Shown: one piece after another, positions 1-14,432 of the stretch | How the letters are laid out: each line of letters opens with the position of its first letter | How positions within the stretch are numbered: the first letter of the stretch is position 1 | Origin: Limanda limanda | Taxonomy: Eukaryota > Chordata > Actinopteri > Pleuronectiformes > Pleuronectidae | Reading direction: 5' to 3' | Assembly: GCF_963576545.1 (NCBI RefSeq) | Contig: NC_083649.1 | Span: 1,223,454 to 1,287,453 of the forward strand | DNA length: 64,000 nt | Program-made: the position numbers and the translations under genes | Notes under the pieces: generated by a model | Databases searched by the model: none | What the model saw: the letters and a program-made list of their open reading frames with translations, nothing else | Told to the model about the DNA's origin: nothing

Positions 1-1727
1 TCCAATAATTGAGATATTTCACAATAACAACCAAAATTTGGAAACTCATGGTGACACTAGAGGAAAACTCGATACGATTCATCCTCTGGGCACCATCAAT
101 GTCTGAACAACAATTAATATCCATAGTTATTCAAATGAACTAAAGAACACAGTTGTTTACCTCCTTGTGACACTAGAAGCAAAGTTGTGGGATCACCAAA
201 CTGAGTAAGATTCATCCTCTGGGGACCATCAATGTCTGAACAAAATTCCATATCCAATAGTTGTTGAGATTAACTGGAAACTACAATTTGTAACCTCATT
301 GTGACTGAAGGGGAAAAGTCATGGGATAACCACACTCAGTAGGGTTCATCCTCTGGGGACCATCAACATGTCCTAACTATAGTTGTTGAGATATTTAAGT
401 TCAAACAACTGAGGTGGACCAACCAACTTACTGTCAGACATTTGCATCTCTACAGCATGACTAAAAATAACAGAGATGAAAAAAACAGGAATCAGTTTCT
501 GAAGCTGATCTCACTTAACTTTCCATAGTTGTGAAACTGTTGCTTTTCCCCCACAACACATTTGGACATTTTGCTCTCTGCTGCCCCCTCAGGCAGTAAA
601 TATAACAGAGGTCAAGATGTAATTTCAGGAGTTGAATGCCGCCTGCCACTTTGTTCAATCATTTTTTATTTACTGCAACCACCAGTACATAAACACATTT
701 GTGCACCTCATGTGGGTGAGACTGTGGCCTGGATGCCATGGTCCCCTGATGTGAGCAATTTCTGTCACCACAAAGGTTGAGTTTAAAACCGAGCGTTAGG
801 GAACAGTGTCTCACCCCCTGGAGCGAGGGAAGTAATCAGTGCGGAATGGCTGCAATTTTACCCTGAGCTTTGGATTTTGCCAATACAGTAAGTGCATTGT
901 TATTTTGAATTTGCAGATAGCTGTATTTAACTAAAACTATATTTGACTCACTGGTGATGCCTAGACTCAACAATGATTAGTGGGCACTACTATTCCAGGC
1001 TCAAATTGTCTCAGAAACAACAGGAAACAGAGGGTGGCTGATAGAAACCTGTTTCCACACCACTCTTACATGTCAAAATGTCAGTAATGGGTTGATTAGC
1101 TCCCACCTTTGTTTTAAGAGTGGTGGAAAACACAGGATTCACCAGTGAGCAATAACACAACGGATAGCATGAGCGACCATAAACACAACCTGCCTGAACA
1201 CAACCATGTTTGTTCAACATTGTCAACGTTGGGAAGCTACGTCAACACCACCAAAAGAAATAGTGTCTCTTGTTTTGGTCAACAGTGAAGGGACGGATAC
1301 ATGAAATGTGCTTTATTGTGATTCATTTTCTTACATTTACCTGCAATTAATGGATGAAATGAAGGAAACGAGCCATTATAAGTTTGACCCCAAAATGGAT
1401 GGACAAGTCCCTCAGGAAAGTCATGATGAGCAACTTGGATTTAGAAATGTGGCATGTTTACTTCATTGCAATCCACTCGAGACTTTCACAATAAAACAGC
1501 TTGTTTGCCACATTATTTCCAAGCAGTGGCGGCCATTGTTCAAGCCAAACCAGGCTACAACTGATGACACTGAGGTCGTGTCCTTGGTTTTTCCGCAGCT
1601 GCATGGGGGTGTGCATTCTACAATCAAAAACTAATACACAAGGAGTTTTTCATTGGCTGATTCTTGTATTCTTGTGTATAAAGCCAAGAAAAATAAAATA
1701 ATCGGTGAATAAAAATATTCACTGTTA
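1..1727. repeat. Segmental duplication, copy 1a
   Basis: Nearly identical to 8526-10243 in the same orientation. The offset is 8525 at the left edge and 8518 after a 7-base difference near 425. The similarity stops abruptly at about 1727, where this copy runs into ATT repeats and the GGGCCCGAGCAC-type array while the other copy continues into unique sequence. The true left edge lies outside the window. Open frames of 72 and 108 codons occur in both copies, but the whole segment is conserved, so their conservation says nothing about coding. I recognise no gene here. Confidence 0.9.
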
Positions 1728-4700
1728 ATTATTATTATTATTATTATTCAGGCAAATGAATTGGCTTTTTGAGGGCTTTAACATGCTCAACTTCTTACCA
1801 AAATTTGCAGAAAGTTAGAAAGTGGTGAAAATTTACGTATTCTGAAGGAATTTTCAATGGGCGTCGCAAAATGACTCAACGGTGCCCCCCGAGACAGCCC
1901 GAGACCCCCGGAAGGTGTTCCCATTGACCTATCTTCACAAAAATCGATATACAGGTGTATCATGACCAGACAAACAAAAAAGTCTCTTGGTGCAATTGGA
2001 AAAACACAACAGGAAGCCTGCTATTTTGCATTTAGTGGCCATTTTGGCCATATTCCACATTTTTTCTTTGATACACTTGTACCAGGGTTTTCATCGGATC
2101 AACTTCAAATTGAAATGAGTGTCATCAAAACAAGATGGAGATAAAAACTGACTGACGGATTTTTTTTTAATCAAACGGTGTGACCGTGGCGTGGCGTCAA
2201 AGTTTGATTACACGCCATTAAAACACGATGTTCTGTAACGCGGACATACATGGACCATGAATCCTTTGATTTCAGTCTTCCTAGATCAAAGGAAACTTTA
2301 TGTCTTGCAAAGGTTACGTCTCTCTCTCTCTCAGAACTGGTTATTTTTGTTTTTTCAGACAAAAACCAAGCAACGCTTCAAAATGGATGTGCTCGGGCCC
2401 ACCCAGTGCTGCTTTGCAGCCCTAAAAATTTTAAATTTATTATTATTATTATTCAGGCAAATGAATTGGCTTTTTGAGGGCTTTAACATGCTCAACTTCT
2501 TACCAAAATTTGCAGAAAGTTAGAAAGTGGTGAAAATTTATTTTTCATTATGGCCCGAGCACAGACATCAAAGGTGTCTGGTGAGACCCTATTGAAATTG
2601 TAAGGATTATTATTATTATTATTATTGTTATTATTCAGGCAAATGAATTGGCTTTTTGAGGGCTTTAACATGCTCAACTTCTTACCAAAATTTGCAGAAA
2701 GTTAGAAAGTGGTGAAAATTTACGTATTCTGAAGGAATTTTCAATTATTATTATTATTATTATTATTATTATTTTCTTCTTCTTATTAGTATTATTATTC
2801 AGGCAAATGAATTGGCTTTTTGAGGGCTTTAACATGCTCAACTTCTTACCAAAATTTGCAGAAAGTTAGAAAGTGGTGAAAATTTATTTTTCATTATGGC
2901 CCGAGCACAGACATCAAAGGTGTCTGGTGAGACCCTATTGAAATTGTAAGGATTATTTAGGGCCCGAGCACAGACATCAAAGGTGTCTGGTGAGACCCTA
3001 TTGAAATTGTAAGGATTATTATTAGGGCCCGAGCACAGACATCAAAGGTGTCTGGTGAGACCCTATTGAAATTGTAATGATTATTATTATTATTCAGGCA
3101 AATGAATTGGCTTTTTGAGGGCTTTAACATGCTCAACTTCTTACCAAAATTTGCAGAAAGTTAGAAAGTGGTGAAAATTTACGTATTCTGAAGGAATTTT
3201 CAATGGGCGTCGCAAAATGGCTCAACGGTGCCCCCCGAGACAGCCCGAGACCCCCGGAAGGTGTTCCCATTGACCTATCTTCACAAAAATCGATATACAG
3301 GTGTATCATGACCAGACAAACAAAAAAGTCTCTTGGTGCAATTGGAAAAACACAACAGGAAGCCTGCTATTTTGCATTTAGTGGCCATTTTGGCCATATT
3401 CCACATTTTTTCTTTGATACACTTGTACCAGGGTTTTCATCGGATCAACTTCAAATTGAGATGAGTGTCATCACAACAAGATGGAGATAAAAACTGACTG
3501 ACGGATTTTTTTTTAATCACACGGTGTGACCGTGGCTTGGCGTCAAAGTTTGATTACACGCCATTAAAACACGATGTTCTGTAACGCGGACATACATGGA
3601 CCATGAATCCTTTGATTTCAGTCTTCCTAGATCAAAGGAAACTTTATGTCTTGCAAAGGTTACGTCTCTCTCTCTCTCAGAACTGGTTATTTTTGTTTTT
3701 TCAGACAAAAAGCAAGCAACGCTTCAAAATGGATGTGCTCGGGCCCACCCAGTGCTGCTTTGCAGCCCTAAAAATTTTAAATTTATTATTATTATTATTC
3801 AGGCAAATGAATTGGCTTTTTGAGGGCTTTAACATGCTCAACTTCTTACCAAAATTTGCAGAAAGTTAGAAAGTGGTGAAAATTTATTTTTCATTATGGC
3901 CCGAGCACAGACATCAAAGGTGTCTGGTGAGACCCTATTGAAATTGTAAGGATTATTATTATTATTATTATTGTTATTATTCAGGCAAATGAATTGGCTT
4001 TTTGAGGGCTTTAACATGCTCAACTTCTTACCAAAATTTGCAGAAAGTTAGAAAGTGGTGAAAATTTACGTATTCTGAAGGAATTTTCAATTATTATTAT
4101 TATTATTATTATTATTATTTTCTTCTTCTTATTAGTATTATTATTCAGGCAAATGAATTGGCTTTTTGAGGGCTTTAACATGCTCAACTTCTTACCAAAA
4201 TTTGCAGAAAGTTAGAAAGTGGTGAAAATTTATTTTTCATTATGGCCCGAGCACAGACATCAAAGGTGTCTGGTGAGACCCTATTGAAATTGTAAGGATT
4301 ATTTAGGGCCCGAGCACAGACATCAAAGGTGTCTGGTGAGACCCTATTGAAATTGTAAGGATTATTATTAGGGCCCGAGCACAGACATCAAAGGTGTCTG
4401 GTGAGACCCTATTGAAATTGTAATGATTATTATTATTATTATTATTCAGGCAAATGAATTGGCTTTTTGAGGGCTTTAACATGCTCAACTTCTTACCAAA
4501 ATTTGCAGAAAGTTAGAAAGTGGTGAAAATTTACGTATTCTGAAGGAATTTTCAATGGGCGTCGCAAAATGGCTCAACGGTGCCCCCCGAGACAGCCCGA
4601 GACCCCCGGAAGGTGTTCCCATTGACCTATCTTCACAAAAATCGATATACAGGTGTATCATGACCAGACAAACAAAAAAGTCTCTTGGTGCAATTGGAAA

Positions 4701-5130
4701 AACACAACAGGAAGCCTGCTATTTTGCATTTAGTGGCCATTTTGGCCATATTCCACATTTTTTCTTTGATACACTTGTACCAGGGTTTTCATCGGATCAA
4801 CTTCAAATTGAGATGAGTGTCATCACAACAAGATGGAGATAAAAACTGACTGACGGATTTTTTTTTAATCACACGGTGTGACCGTGGCGTGGCGTCAAAG
4901 TTTGATTACACGCCATTAAAACACGATGTTCTGTAACGCGGACATACATGGACCATGAATCCTTTGATTTCAGTCTTCCTAGATCAAAGGAAACTTTATG
5001 TTTTGCAAAGGTTACGTCTCTCTCTCTCAGAACTGGTTATTTTAGTTTTTTCAGACAAAAAGCATGCAACGCTTCAAAATGGATGTGCTCGGGCCCACCC
5101 AGTGCTGCTTTGCAGCCCTAAAAATTTTAT
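1728..5130. repeat. Higher-order tandem array of a GGGCCCGAGCAC-type fish repeat
   Basis: A unit of about 1.35 kb is repeated about 2.5 times, with matching points near 1748, 3094 and 4447. Each unit has a body that starts with a motif containing GAATTGGCTTTTTGAGGGC. The body ends near GTGCTCGGGCCC followed by the small hairpin GCTGCTTTGCAGC, and is followed by short ATT-rich pieces headed by GGGCCCGAGCACAGAC. The head and the tail are inverted versions of each other (GGGCCCGAGCAC and GTGCTCGGGCCC). Short frames repeat with the unit and show no protein family. It is most likely a non-autonomous transposon family amplified in tandem. Confidence 0.8.
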
Positions 5131-5400
5131 ATTATTCTTGTTACAAGTTGAATCACATTTGATACTGCTCCTGTATATATTTATTTTATATATATATTTT
5201 TTAGATATATACATTTTATTTTCTATTTAAACATTTTTATATTCTATTTTATTCTATTTTGTACTATTTCTATTTCATTTTTATTTTTTATTTGAGCATT
5301 GCTAGCAGAGAGCCTGTGACTCAAGCATTTCATTGCCAGCGACGGCTTAATGTTATTCTTGTGCATTGGATAATAAAAATCTTGAATCTTGAATCTTGAA
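5131..5400 (+). mobile_element. Probable 3' tail of a non-LTR retrotransposon
   Basis: An AT-rich stretch ends in AATAAAAATCTTGAATC followed by further tandem copies of CTTGAAT. A polyadenylation-like signal followed by a short tandem repeat is typical of LINE 3' ends in fish. No coding part is present, so the clade cannot be named. Confidence 0.4.
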
Positions 5401-6484
<1,084 letters not shown>

Positions 6485-6651
6485 TGCCCATGAGGACCCT
6501 GAAGTAGACATCTCAATGACATATGAGGAAAACACATGAAATCACAGTAATGTACCACAATGATTGACATTACAACAAATCAGAAAACACAAGTGAAAAG
6601 GCACAACAGCCGTTTGTTGTTGGGTTTTGTTATTCGTTGTTCTCTTAATTA

Positions 6652-7590
6652 GGGCCCGAGCACCGAATGGTGAGAGGCCCTATTGAAATTGTAAGGATTA
6701 TTCTTATTATTATTTAGGGCCCGAGCACCTCTGGTGTGAGGCCCTATTGAAATTGAAAAGATTATTATTAGGGCCCGAGCACCTCCGGTGGGAGGCCCTA
6801 TTGAAATTGAAAAGATTATTATTATTATTAGGGCCCGAGCACCTCCGGTGGGAGGCCCTATTGAAATTGAAAAGATTATTATTATTATTTTTATTATTAT
6901 TTTTCTTCATACAAAGTGATTGGCTTTTTGAGGGCTTTAACGTGTTCAAAAATGTTTTAAACTTTGCAGTAAATTAGGAGGCGGTGAAAATTTACGTATT
7001 CTTGAGGATTTGGAAGTGGGCGTGGCAAAATAGCTCAACAGCGCCACCTACAGAAAAGCCCCTCATTTAGCATTCACCGATCCTCACGAAAAAAATACCC
7101 AGTTGTGTATCGTGACCAGACGCACAAAAAAGTATATCAGTGCGTTATGCAAAACTCAACAGGAAGTCCGCCATTTTGGATTTAGTGGCCATTTTGGCCA
7201 TATTTCACGTTTTTACTTTGATGTACTTGTTATTATTATTATTGTTATTATTCAGGCAAATGAATTGGCTTTTTGAGGGCTTTAACATGCTCAACTTCTT
7301 ACCAAAATTTGCAGAAAGTTAGAAAGTGGTGAAAATTTACGTATTCTGAAGGAATTTTCAATGGGCGTCGCAAAATGGCTCAACAGTGCCCCCCGAGACC
7401 CCCGGAAGGTGTTCCCATTGACCTGTCTTCACAAAAATCGATATACAGGTGTATCATGACCAGACAAACAAAAAAGTCTCTGGGTGCAATTGGAAAAACA
7501 CAACAGGAAGCCTGCTATATTGCATTTAGTGGCCATTTTGGCCATATTCCACATTTTTTCTTTGATACACTTGTACCAGGGTTTTCATAT
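6652..7590. repeat. Second GGGCCCGAGCAC-type repeat cluster
   Basis: Four head segments of about 60 bases (near 6652, 6716, 6769 and 6829), each starting with GGGCCCGAGCAC and ending with a GGCCCTATTGAAATTG motif, are followed by a diverged body (6904-7229). Next comes a closer relative of the 1728-5130 body (7250-7590). The insertion of the second body into the first shows that two subfamilies of different age are present. Confidence 0.75.
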
Positions 7591-8525
7591 TATAATTGGA
7601 CCTTAAATGAACAACACATTCAGCTAAAAGTCCTCCTACAGGTAGTTTTACCAGTAAAAGAGCACAGATAATTTAAAGTGGCCATTTAGAATATAGGACC
7701 AGATGGTGAATATCCCTTGTACTTTTGAAGGTCTTCTGCACAATTTAGGTTACCAACTACCAGTAGATTAGCAGGTGTTAGTGGCCATAAATTAGGGACA
7801 AAACTTCCCTTAGTTCAGTTTGTTTTTGTTTTTTCTTTCCTCTCTTCCCCGCCGACATGTCACCTATATGGAGATTAATGACTTCCTCACTGAACTAGAT
7901 CCACTCAGCCGCAACAAGGGAGTAGTGGGGTGCAGCCAGACGCCCGCAACACCGTAGCAACATGCAGGTCCCACCCGTTGATGGGCAGATTGTGCTCGGG
8001 GAATCCCCCACTAGTTGGACCCAAACCAAGCCAACTTACATTGTCCTGTCCTGAAACACACACACCTGTGAGACACACAGAGAAATAGGCCACCTGGTTA
8101 GCAGCATTCCTCAGACACCTGATCCTGCTGTTTGAGGCTGCAAAAAAAGGGCTTTTATGCCCCTCAGCTCCTACATGATGAAAACAAGACTCGAAAACAA
8201 GACGACAGAGTTAAAAGTTTGCGTCTATGTGATTACGTGCTCAAAATGACAATGCTAACATCCTGGTGTTAAGTAAGTACAATGTGTGCTATGTTCACCA
8301 CCCAAGGTTTTGCATGTTAGCACTTGCTTGTTGGCACGTGTCAGAACCAACAGCTAAGACAGTTGAAAAGGTGTTTTCACATGGTTATTCATAAACTGAG
8401 GAATTAGATATTTGGACATTTTGACCTGATGCTGGCGCTAAATGAAAACCCAGTTGTTCTCCACAGTTATTACAGTTCATCCTGACGGGTCTGTCAATGT
8501 GTGAAGCAATTTTCATGGCAATCCA
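7591..8525. other. No recognisable gene or element
   Basis: Unique-looking sequence between the repeat cluster and the second copy of the 1.7-kb duplication. Short open frames such as 7905-8093 on the minus strand have no splice context and no family resemblance. Confidence 0.5.
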
Positions 8526-10243
8526 TCCAATAATTGAGATATTTCACAATAACAACCAAAATTTGGAAACTCATGGTGACACTAGAGGAAAACTCGATAC
8601 GATTCATCCTCTGGGCACCATCAATGTCTGAACAACAATTAATATCCATAGTTATTCAAATGAACTAAAGAACACAGTTGTTTACCTCCTTGTGACACTA
8701 GAAGCAAAGTTGTGGGATCACCAAACTGAGTAAGATTCATCCTCTGGGGACCATCAATGTCTGAACAAAATTCCATATCCAATAGTTGTTGAGATTAACT
8801 GGAAACTACAATTTGTAACCTCATTGTGACTGAAGGGGAAAAGTCATGGGATAACCACACTCAGTAGGGTTCATCCTCTGGGGACCATCAACATGTCCTA
8901 ACTATAGTTGTTGAGATATTTAAGTTCAAACAACTGAGGTGGACCAAAATGTCAGACATTTGCATCTCTACAGCATGACTAAAAATAACAGAGATGAAAA
9001 AAACAGGAATCAGTTTCTGAAGCTGATCTCACTTAACTTTCCATAGTTGTGAAACTGTTGCTTTTCCCCCACAACACATTTGGACATTTTGCTCTCTGCT
9101 GCCCCCTCAGGCAGTAAATATAACAGAGGTCAAGATGTAATTTCAGGAGTTGAATGCCGCCTGCCACTTTGTTCAATCATTTTTTATTTACTGCAACCAC
9201 CAGTACATAAACACATTTGTGCACCTCATGTGGGTGAGACTGTGGCCTGGATGCCATGGTCCCCTGATGTGAGCAATTTCTGTCACCACAAAGGTTGAGT
9301 TTAAAACCGAGCGTTAGGGAACAGTGTCTCACCCCCTGGAGCGAGGGAAGTAATCAGTGCGGAATGGCTGCAATTTCACCCTGAGCTTTGGATTTTGCCA
9401 ATACAGTAAGTGCATTGTTATTTTGAATGTGCAGATAGCTGTATTTAACTAAAACTATATTTGACTCACTGGTGATGCCTAGACTCAACAATGATTAGTG
9501 GGCACTACTATTCCAGGCTCAAATTGTCTCAGAAACAACAGGAAACAGAGGGTGGCTGATAGAAACCTGTTTCCACACCACTCTAACATGTCAAAATGTC
9601 AGTAATGGGTTGATTAGCTCCCACCTTTGTTTTAAGAGTGGTGGAAAACACAGGATTCACCAGTGAGCAATAACACAACGGATAGCATGAGCGACCATAA
9701 ACACAACCTGCCTGAACACAACCATGTTTGTTCAACATTGTCAACGTTGGGAAGCTACGTCAACACCACCAAAAGAAATAGTGTCTCTTGTTTTGGTCAA
9801 CAGTGAAGGGACGGATACATGAAATGTGCTTTATTGTGATTCATTTTCTTACATTTACCTGCAATTAATGGATGAAATGAAGGAAACGAGCCATTATAAG
9901 TTTGACCCCAAAATGGATGGACAAGTCCCTCAGGAAAGTCATGATGAGCAACTTGGATTTAGAAATGTGGCATGTTTACTTCATTGCAATCCACTCGAGA
10001 CTTTCACAATAAAACAGCTTGTTTGCCACATTATTTCCAAGCAGTGGCGGCCATTGTTCAAGCCAAACCAGGCTACAACTGATGACACTGAGGTCGTGTC
10101 CTTGGTTTTTCCGCAGCTGCATGGGGGTGTGCATTCTACAATCAAAAACTAATACACAAGGAGTTTTTCATTGGCTGATTCTTGTATTCTTGTGTATAAA
10201 GCCAAGAAAAATAAAAGAATCGGTGAATACAAATATTCACTGT
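8526..10243. repeat. Segmental duplication, copy 1b
   Basis: Second copy of 1-1727 in the same orientation, with only scattered substitutions and one 7-base gap. It continues without a break into unique sequence after 10243. The junction at 1727 is therefore the disturbed one, probably a breakpoint or a transposon insertion site. Confidence 0.9.
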
Positions 10244-11916
10244 TAATCAAAGCTTCTCTGCCCACAGCCCTGAGTTCACTCAAGGGAAATATCTCCAACA
10301 TGGCAAAGTCGTCAGTAGAAAACCAAACTTTCCTGTCCAAACCCAGCCTTGAATAAGGAGAAAACAACCTCTATTTGGCACTCGCTGAATGACTTCATTA
10401 TATTTCAAAATCCAGCCAACGAGTCCATGAAAAAGAGGAGACGCTGAATTTTACGAATCCAGTCCAGAGCGCAGACAAAGCTCTGTGCCTGCAGTCAGTT
10501 ATTAAAGGTCAGGTAACAACAAAAACACACACGTTAGGAAATTTCCCACAATGATGAAGGCATTCAAATGCACATCTAAATCAACACCAGTGTCTGATGC
10601 TGGACCTCTAAAACATTAAGGCTGATTAGAGTGCACTGTACTAAACTGTTTTGGAGCCTCGTTTGAGCCCACTTCACTTGGAAGTGGCTTTTGAGCTGTT
10701 GAGAGCAGAAATCCACCAAAGTGACCCAAAGTGGAGACATATGTTTTCAAATAATCCTAAATAATCCTTTTGGATTAAAAAAAAGACTGTGCTTTCGCTC
10801 TCCAGAGGATGCAGAGCAGCAGAGACACAGCCCTCTCCGCCCGGATGGAAAACACAGACGATGATGATGATGACCTACATTATCGTGCAGTGGGCCCAGG
10901 CTGCAGAGACACAGAGCAGGCCGGCCTGTGGCAGCTTCAAGGCACAGGTGTGGGGGTAAAAGGCAGACAAAAGGGTTCCAACCTGAATGCACGGAGGAGT
11001 GCATGTTAAACACACGCGGCTGTGGGGATGAGCGCCCTATGTTTCTGGAGGGCCCCCCCCCTCTGTGGCTGCCTTTGATATGTGCCACAACCTGCCACCT
11101 CCAGGGGCAAGGCACACTCAAGGGGAATGTTAAACGGTCCTTCCCTTTGAGAAGATATGTTCAATATGAATCATTGATGACCGCCCCCCCCCCCCCACCC
11201 CTACATCTCCAAATCTGATACCTTCCAGCTACAATAACCAAGCAGCACAAATGTTATGCTCTCATTAAGAGCATCAGTGCTAATTAGAGGCTAATTCATG
11301 GCAGATTGGTTTAGCAGCTGCCGGGGAGCAAAGAAGTCACAGAAACAGGAATGGATCCTCTCTGTGCATCTGAGCAGGAAGGGTGTTCTTTAGATTCCTG
11401 CCCTGGTTCCTACCTGAAGCTCGTGTGTGAGCTCAGCCCTGACCGGCCATGCCCAGAGGCCTGAGCACATTAATTCAATAGTTCTCTCTTTGCTGACATG
11501 TGTCTGGCCTCTTCCCTTCTGCTGGGATTATGACTCGTTGCGTCACATCCACCCTGCTGCACCAGAGCTCCACAGCACGTCAGGCCTCAGAGAATGAAAA
11601 TGCATGAAACAGCCGTGCTAGGCTTTCTCTGCTGTGACACATGAAGATACTGGTTGTGTGAACTGGATTTTCTCCTGGCTCTTTTTACCCTGCTCTCTCC
11701 CTGACGTCTGCGTGGCTGCCGCTGGCGATCCACTGGACTGGGGGGCGGGCTTTCCCAGTACAGCGTCGGGAGGTGTGACACAGCAAGCTCCCTGATTGGC
11801 TAAACGAGTTAAACAGCCACCGCGGCCGTCCAATCGGAGCAGCCTCCTGCGTGAGGCCGTCCATCTCGATCGCTCCCTAGCGCTTGTCGTGCGTAATGGA
11901 CACATCTAGATCTGGT
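10244..11916. other. Unique sequence, promoter-like at its right end
   Basis: No gene is supported. Short C runs occur near 11050 and 11183. The patch at about 11700-11890 is GC-rich with two opposed CCAAT-type boxes (GATTGGCT near 11794 and CCAATCGG near 11830) and GGGGCGGGC near 11740, so it could be a promoter. No transcript structure next to it can be shown. It ends at the left edge of the IFITM duplication. Confidence 0.3.
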
Positions 11917-12337
11917 TGTGTTTTATTATTGCTAATTTTCCCTGTTTATTTTGTTCATACCCTGCAAACAAAAGGCAATCAAATCAAAGTTTTGATACAT
12001 TTATTTTGAAATGGTTTCTTTTATTTTGAAAAGGTACTTCCTGAATAATAATGAACGAGCGTCTGTGGCAGCTTTAAATCACTTGTCACTGATTTATTAA
12101 CGTTGAATCTGCTCTCTCATAACTGTTCTTAGCTTTTTGTAGCTGTCGTCCTGTTTCAGATTTAAGTCTGAAATGTTCTGTAACAATTTGATCAAATCAC
12201 ACGGGTTAGGAAACTCTTTTATTGTCAAATGAAACAGTTTGGACACACAAACACAAATCAGTCGTGTTCACATGTTTAAGGTATAAAATGTGACAGATCA
12301 AAGGAACGTAGCGGCAGCAGCTGACGACTCAGCTCGT

Positions 12338-13576
12338 TTACAAGCTGCCGCCCCAAAAGTCGTAGATGTACATTGAGTCATATGGTTCATCGATCAAGAG
12401 AATAATAGAAATGATGATGCAGACGATAACCAGAGATGCAACGACGATGTTGAGTGTGCGGGCGGTGGAGCCGTGGTGTCGGGCACCAACCATATCTCCA
12501 GCCATCTTCCGGTCTCTGGCCTGAAAGAACCAAAGCATTTTCATGTTCAAAGTTGATTCATCATCAAACTTAAAAATTACAAAAACTGAACTGATCTCAA
12601 TCTGATCCTCTTATTTCAGTCAGTGAACATGTGTTGTTGGTGTGGACGGAGGAGGTTCTAATTTGAACTGTATCAGTGTGGGTGGAGCCTCAGTCTGTGT
12701 TACCTCTCACAGTAAAGGTCTTTTCACACCAAGTCTGTATTCTTCAATTTCAAACCATCATCCAATAAAATCCTCTCACACTGAAACCTTGCACAGGGAG
12801 TCTGATGTGTTTTATTATTCTTTTTGTTCTAAGTCGAGCAGCGACGAGGATTTTGTCGTCCTCTCACTTGCTGAAAAAGAAAAAGGAAACATTGGCTCCG
12901 TCCAATACTGAGCAGTCAATTTCTGCTTCTGAACAACGAGCTGAGAAATGGTCCTGATGGATTCCAAGTCTATTTGAGTCGTCCAGTTTGATTTGCTTCC
13001 AGCTCAGACACCACACATCGAGGAGAGGAAAACTAATTTCTGTGGTCCAGTTGATTTCGGAGTCAGTATTTCAACGTGTTTGACGCAAATTGAGATTGTG
13101 TTATATTTTTTAACGTGTGACAATTTTGCACGCGAAATACTTGGACTTGCTTTGTAAATACAGTCGACTGGGACATGAATGATGGAACACGTCACACATG
13201 AGCTCACCTTGATCGAGCAGATGAGAGCTGCCAGTCCGAGGCAACAAATGTTTGCGTAGAAAAGACTGAGTATGGACCAGACGATGTGGTCCCGGGGGGG
13301 CTCAGTGGAGATCTGCACTGTGGTATGGTCAACCACTACAGGTCCAACAGGCTGTCCAGGCTGTCCGCCCTGTCCAGGAGGGCCGAACTGTCCAGGAGGG
13401 CCGAACTGTCCAGGCTGTCCGCCCTGTCCAGGAGGGCCGAACTGTCCAGGAGAGCCGAACTGTCCAGGAGGGCCGAACTGTCCAGGAGGGCCGAACTGTC
13501 CCGGCTGTTCAGGGTACCCATTAAACTGCCCCTCATACAGTGGAACAGCCTCACCTCTCTTACCATCAGGATCCAT
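12338..13576 (-). CDS. ifitm-like: IFITM-like protein, copy 1 (CD225/dispanin family)
   Basis: Interferon-induced transmembrane family proteins sit in plasma and endosomal membranes and restrict virus entry by changing membrane properties; this role is inferred from the family. Two coding exons are seen: 13208-13576 (123 codons, ATG at 13576, donor GTGAGC) and 12338-12520 (60 codons plus stop), giving about 183 residues. Residues 20-75 are a proline-glycine-glutamine repeat (GQFGPPGQ type). The CD225 core follows, with [20 protein letters not shown], then after the intron [20 protein letters not shown] and a hydrophobic C-terminal segment. The intron falls just before RDRKM, as in known IFITM genes. 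An acceptor CTGACAG lies two bases upstream of the ATG, so a 5' UTR exon is expected (14991 onward). A minus-strand AATAAA lies at 12218-12223. Acidic DEPYD replaces the YQPYN of copy 2 after the second membrane segment. Confidence 0.88.
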
Positions 13577-14086
13577 TTCTGTCAGATAGAACAAACAGTA
13601 CACAAGTTAAAAAATGTCCTGAAGAGTTTTCAGACTCACTTCATGTTCTGCATTCAACAAATCCTCCTTTAGATCCTCCTCCAGTGTCACATTTGAAACC
13701 TTTAAAACATGAGCAGCCACAAGGAGCAAACGTTCACGTCTGACCTGCTGTCGTCCGTTGATGAAGAGTCACACACGTCTGGATGAAAGACCCTGAAACA
13801 CCAGAGAGGAACGGACCAATACTTTATGGTGAATGCTCTGTAATATAAAGATCCTTTCTAGTCTTAATGACACTCACAGCACTTTACAGTACAGGTTCTT
13901 TTCCATTCACACTCACATTCATACTGTGCCTCCATGGATATTACTTTTTCTATCAGGGGCAATTTGGGGGTTCAGTATCTTGCCCAAGGACACTACGGCA
14001 GACAGATGGGGAAGACTGTGATCGAACCACCGACCTTCAGCCACCACCGCTTCTCATTTTTAACCATAACCGAAATAAAATCTGAT

Positions 14087-14087
<1 letters not shown>

Positions 14088-14135
<48 letters not shown>

Positions 14136-14136
14136 G

Positions 14137-14191
<55 letters not shown>
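14088..14191. repeat. (AACT)n microsatellite
   Basis: About 25 AACT units with one variant unit. The equivalent array in copy B is at 26030-26275 and contains many variant units (AACG, TTACTAATT). Confidence 0.95.
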
Positions 14192-14192
<1 letters not shown>

Positions 14193-14400
14193 CATTACAT
14201 TACATTACATTTCATTTAGCTGACGCTTTTATCCAAAGCGACTTACAATAAGTGCATTCAACCCTGAGGGTACAAACCAAGAACAACAAGAATCAAGACA
14301 GTAAAATTTCTTCGAAATAAAGCAAAACTACAGAGTGCTATAAGTAAGTGCCATTTTAGTGCTACCAAAGTGTTAGTTTTCAAAAGTGGTTAGTGTTTTT

Positions 14401-14432
<32 letters not shown>

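Noticed and set aside
1308..1634. 108-codon frame conserved at 9826-10152
   Set aside because: The whole segment is a recent duplication, so conservation carries no weight; no domain, Kozak context or splice support.
11587..11905. Minus-strand Arg/Ser-rich frames
   Set aside because: GC-rich, promoter-like sequence; no family marks and overlapping frames on the same strand.
13286..13672. Plus-strand [14 protein letters not shown] frames over the IFITM repeat (also 25243, 62249 and 39683 on the opposite strand)
   Set aside because: Antisense shadows of the GQFGPPGQ coding repeat.
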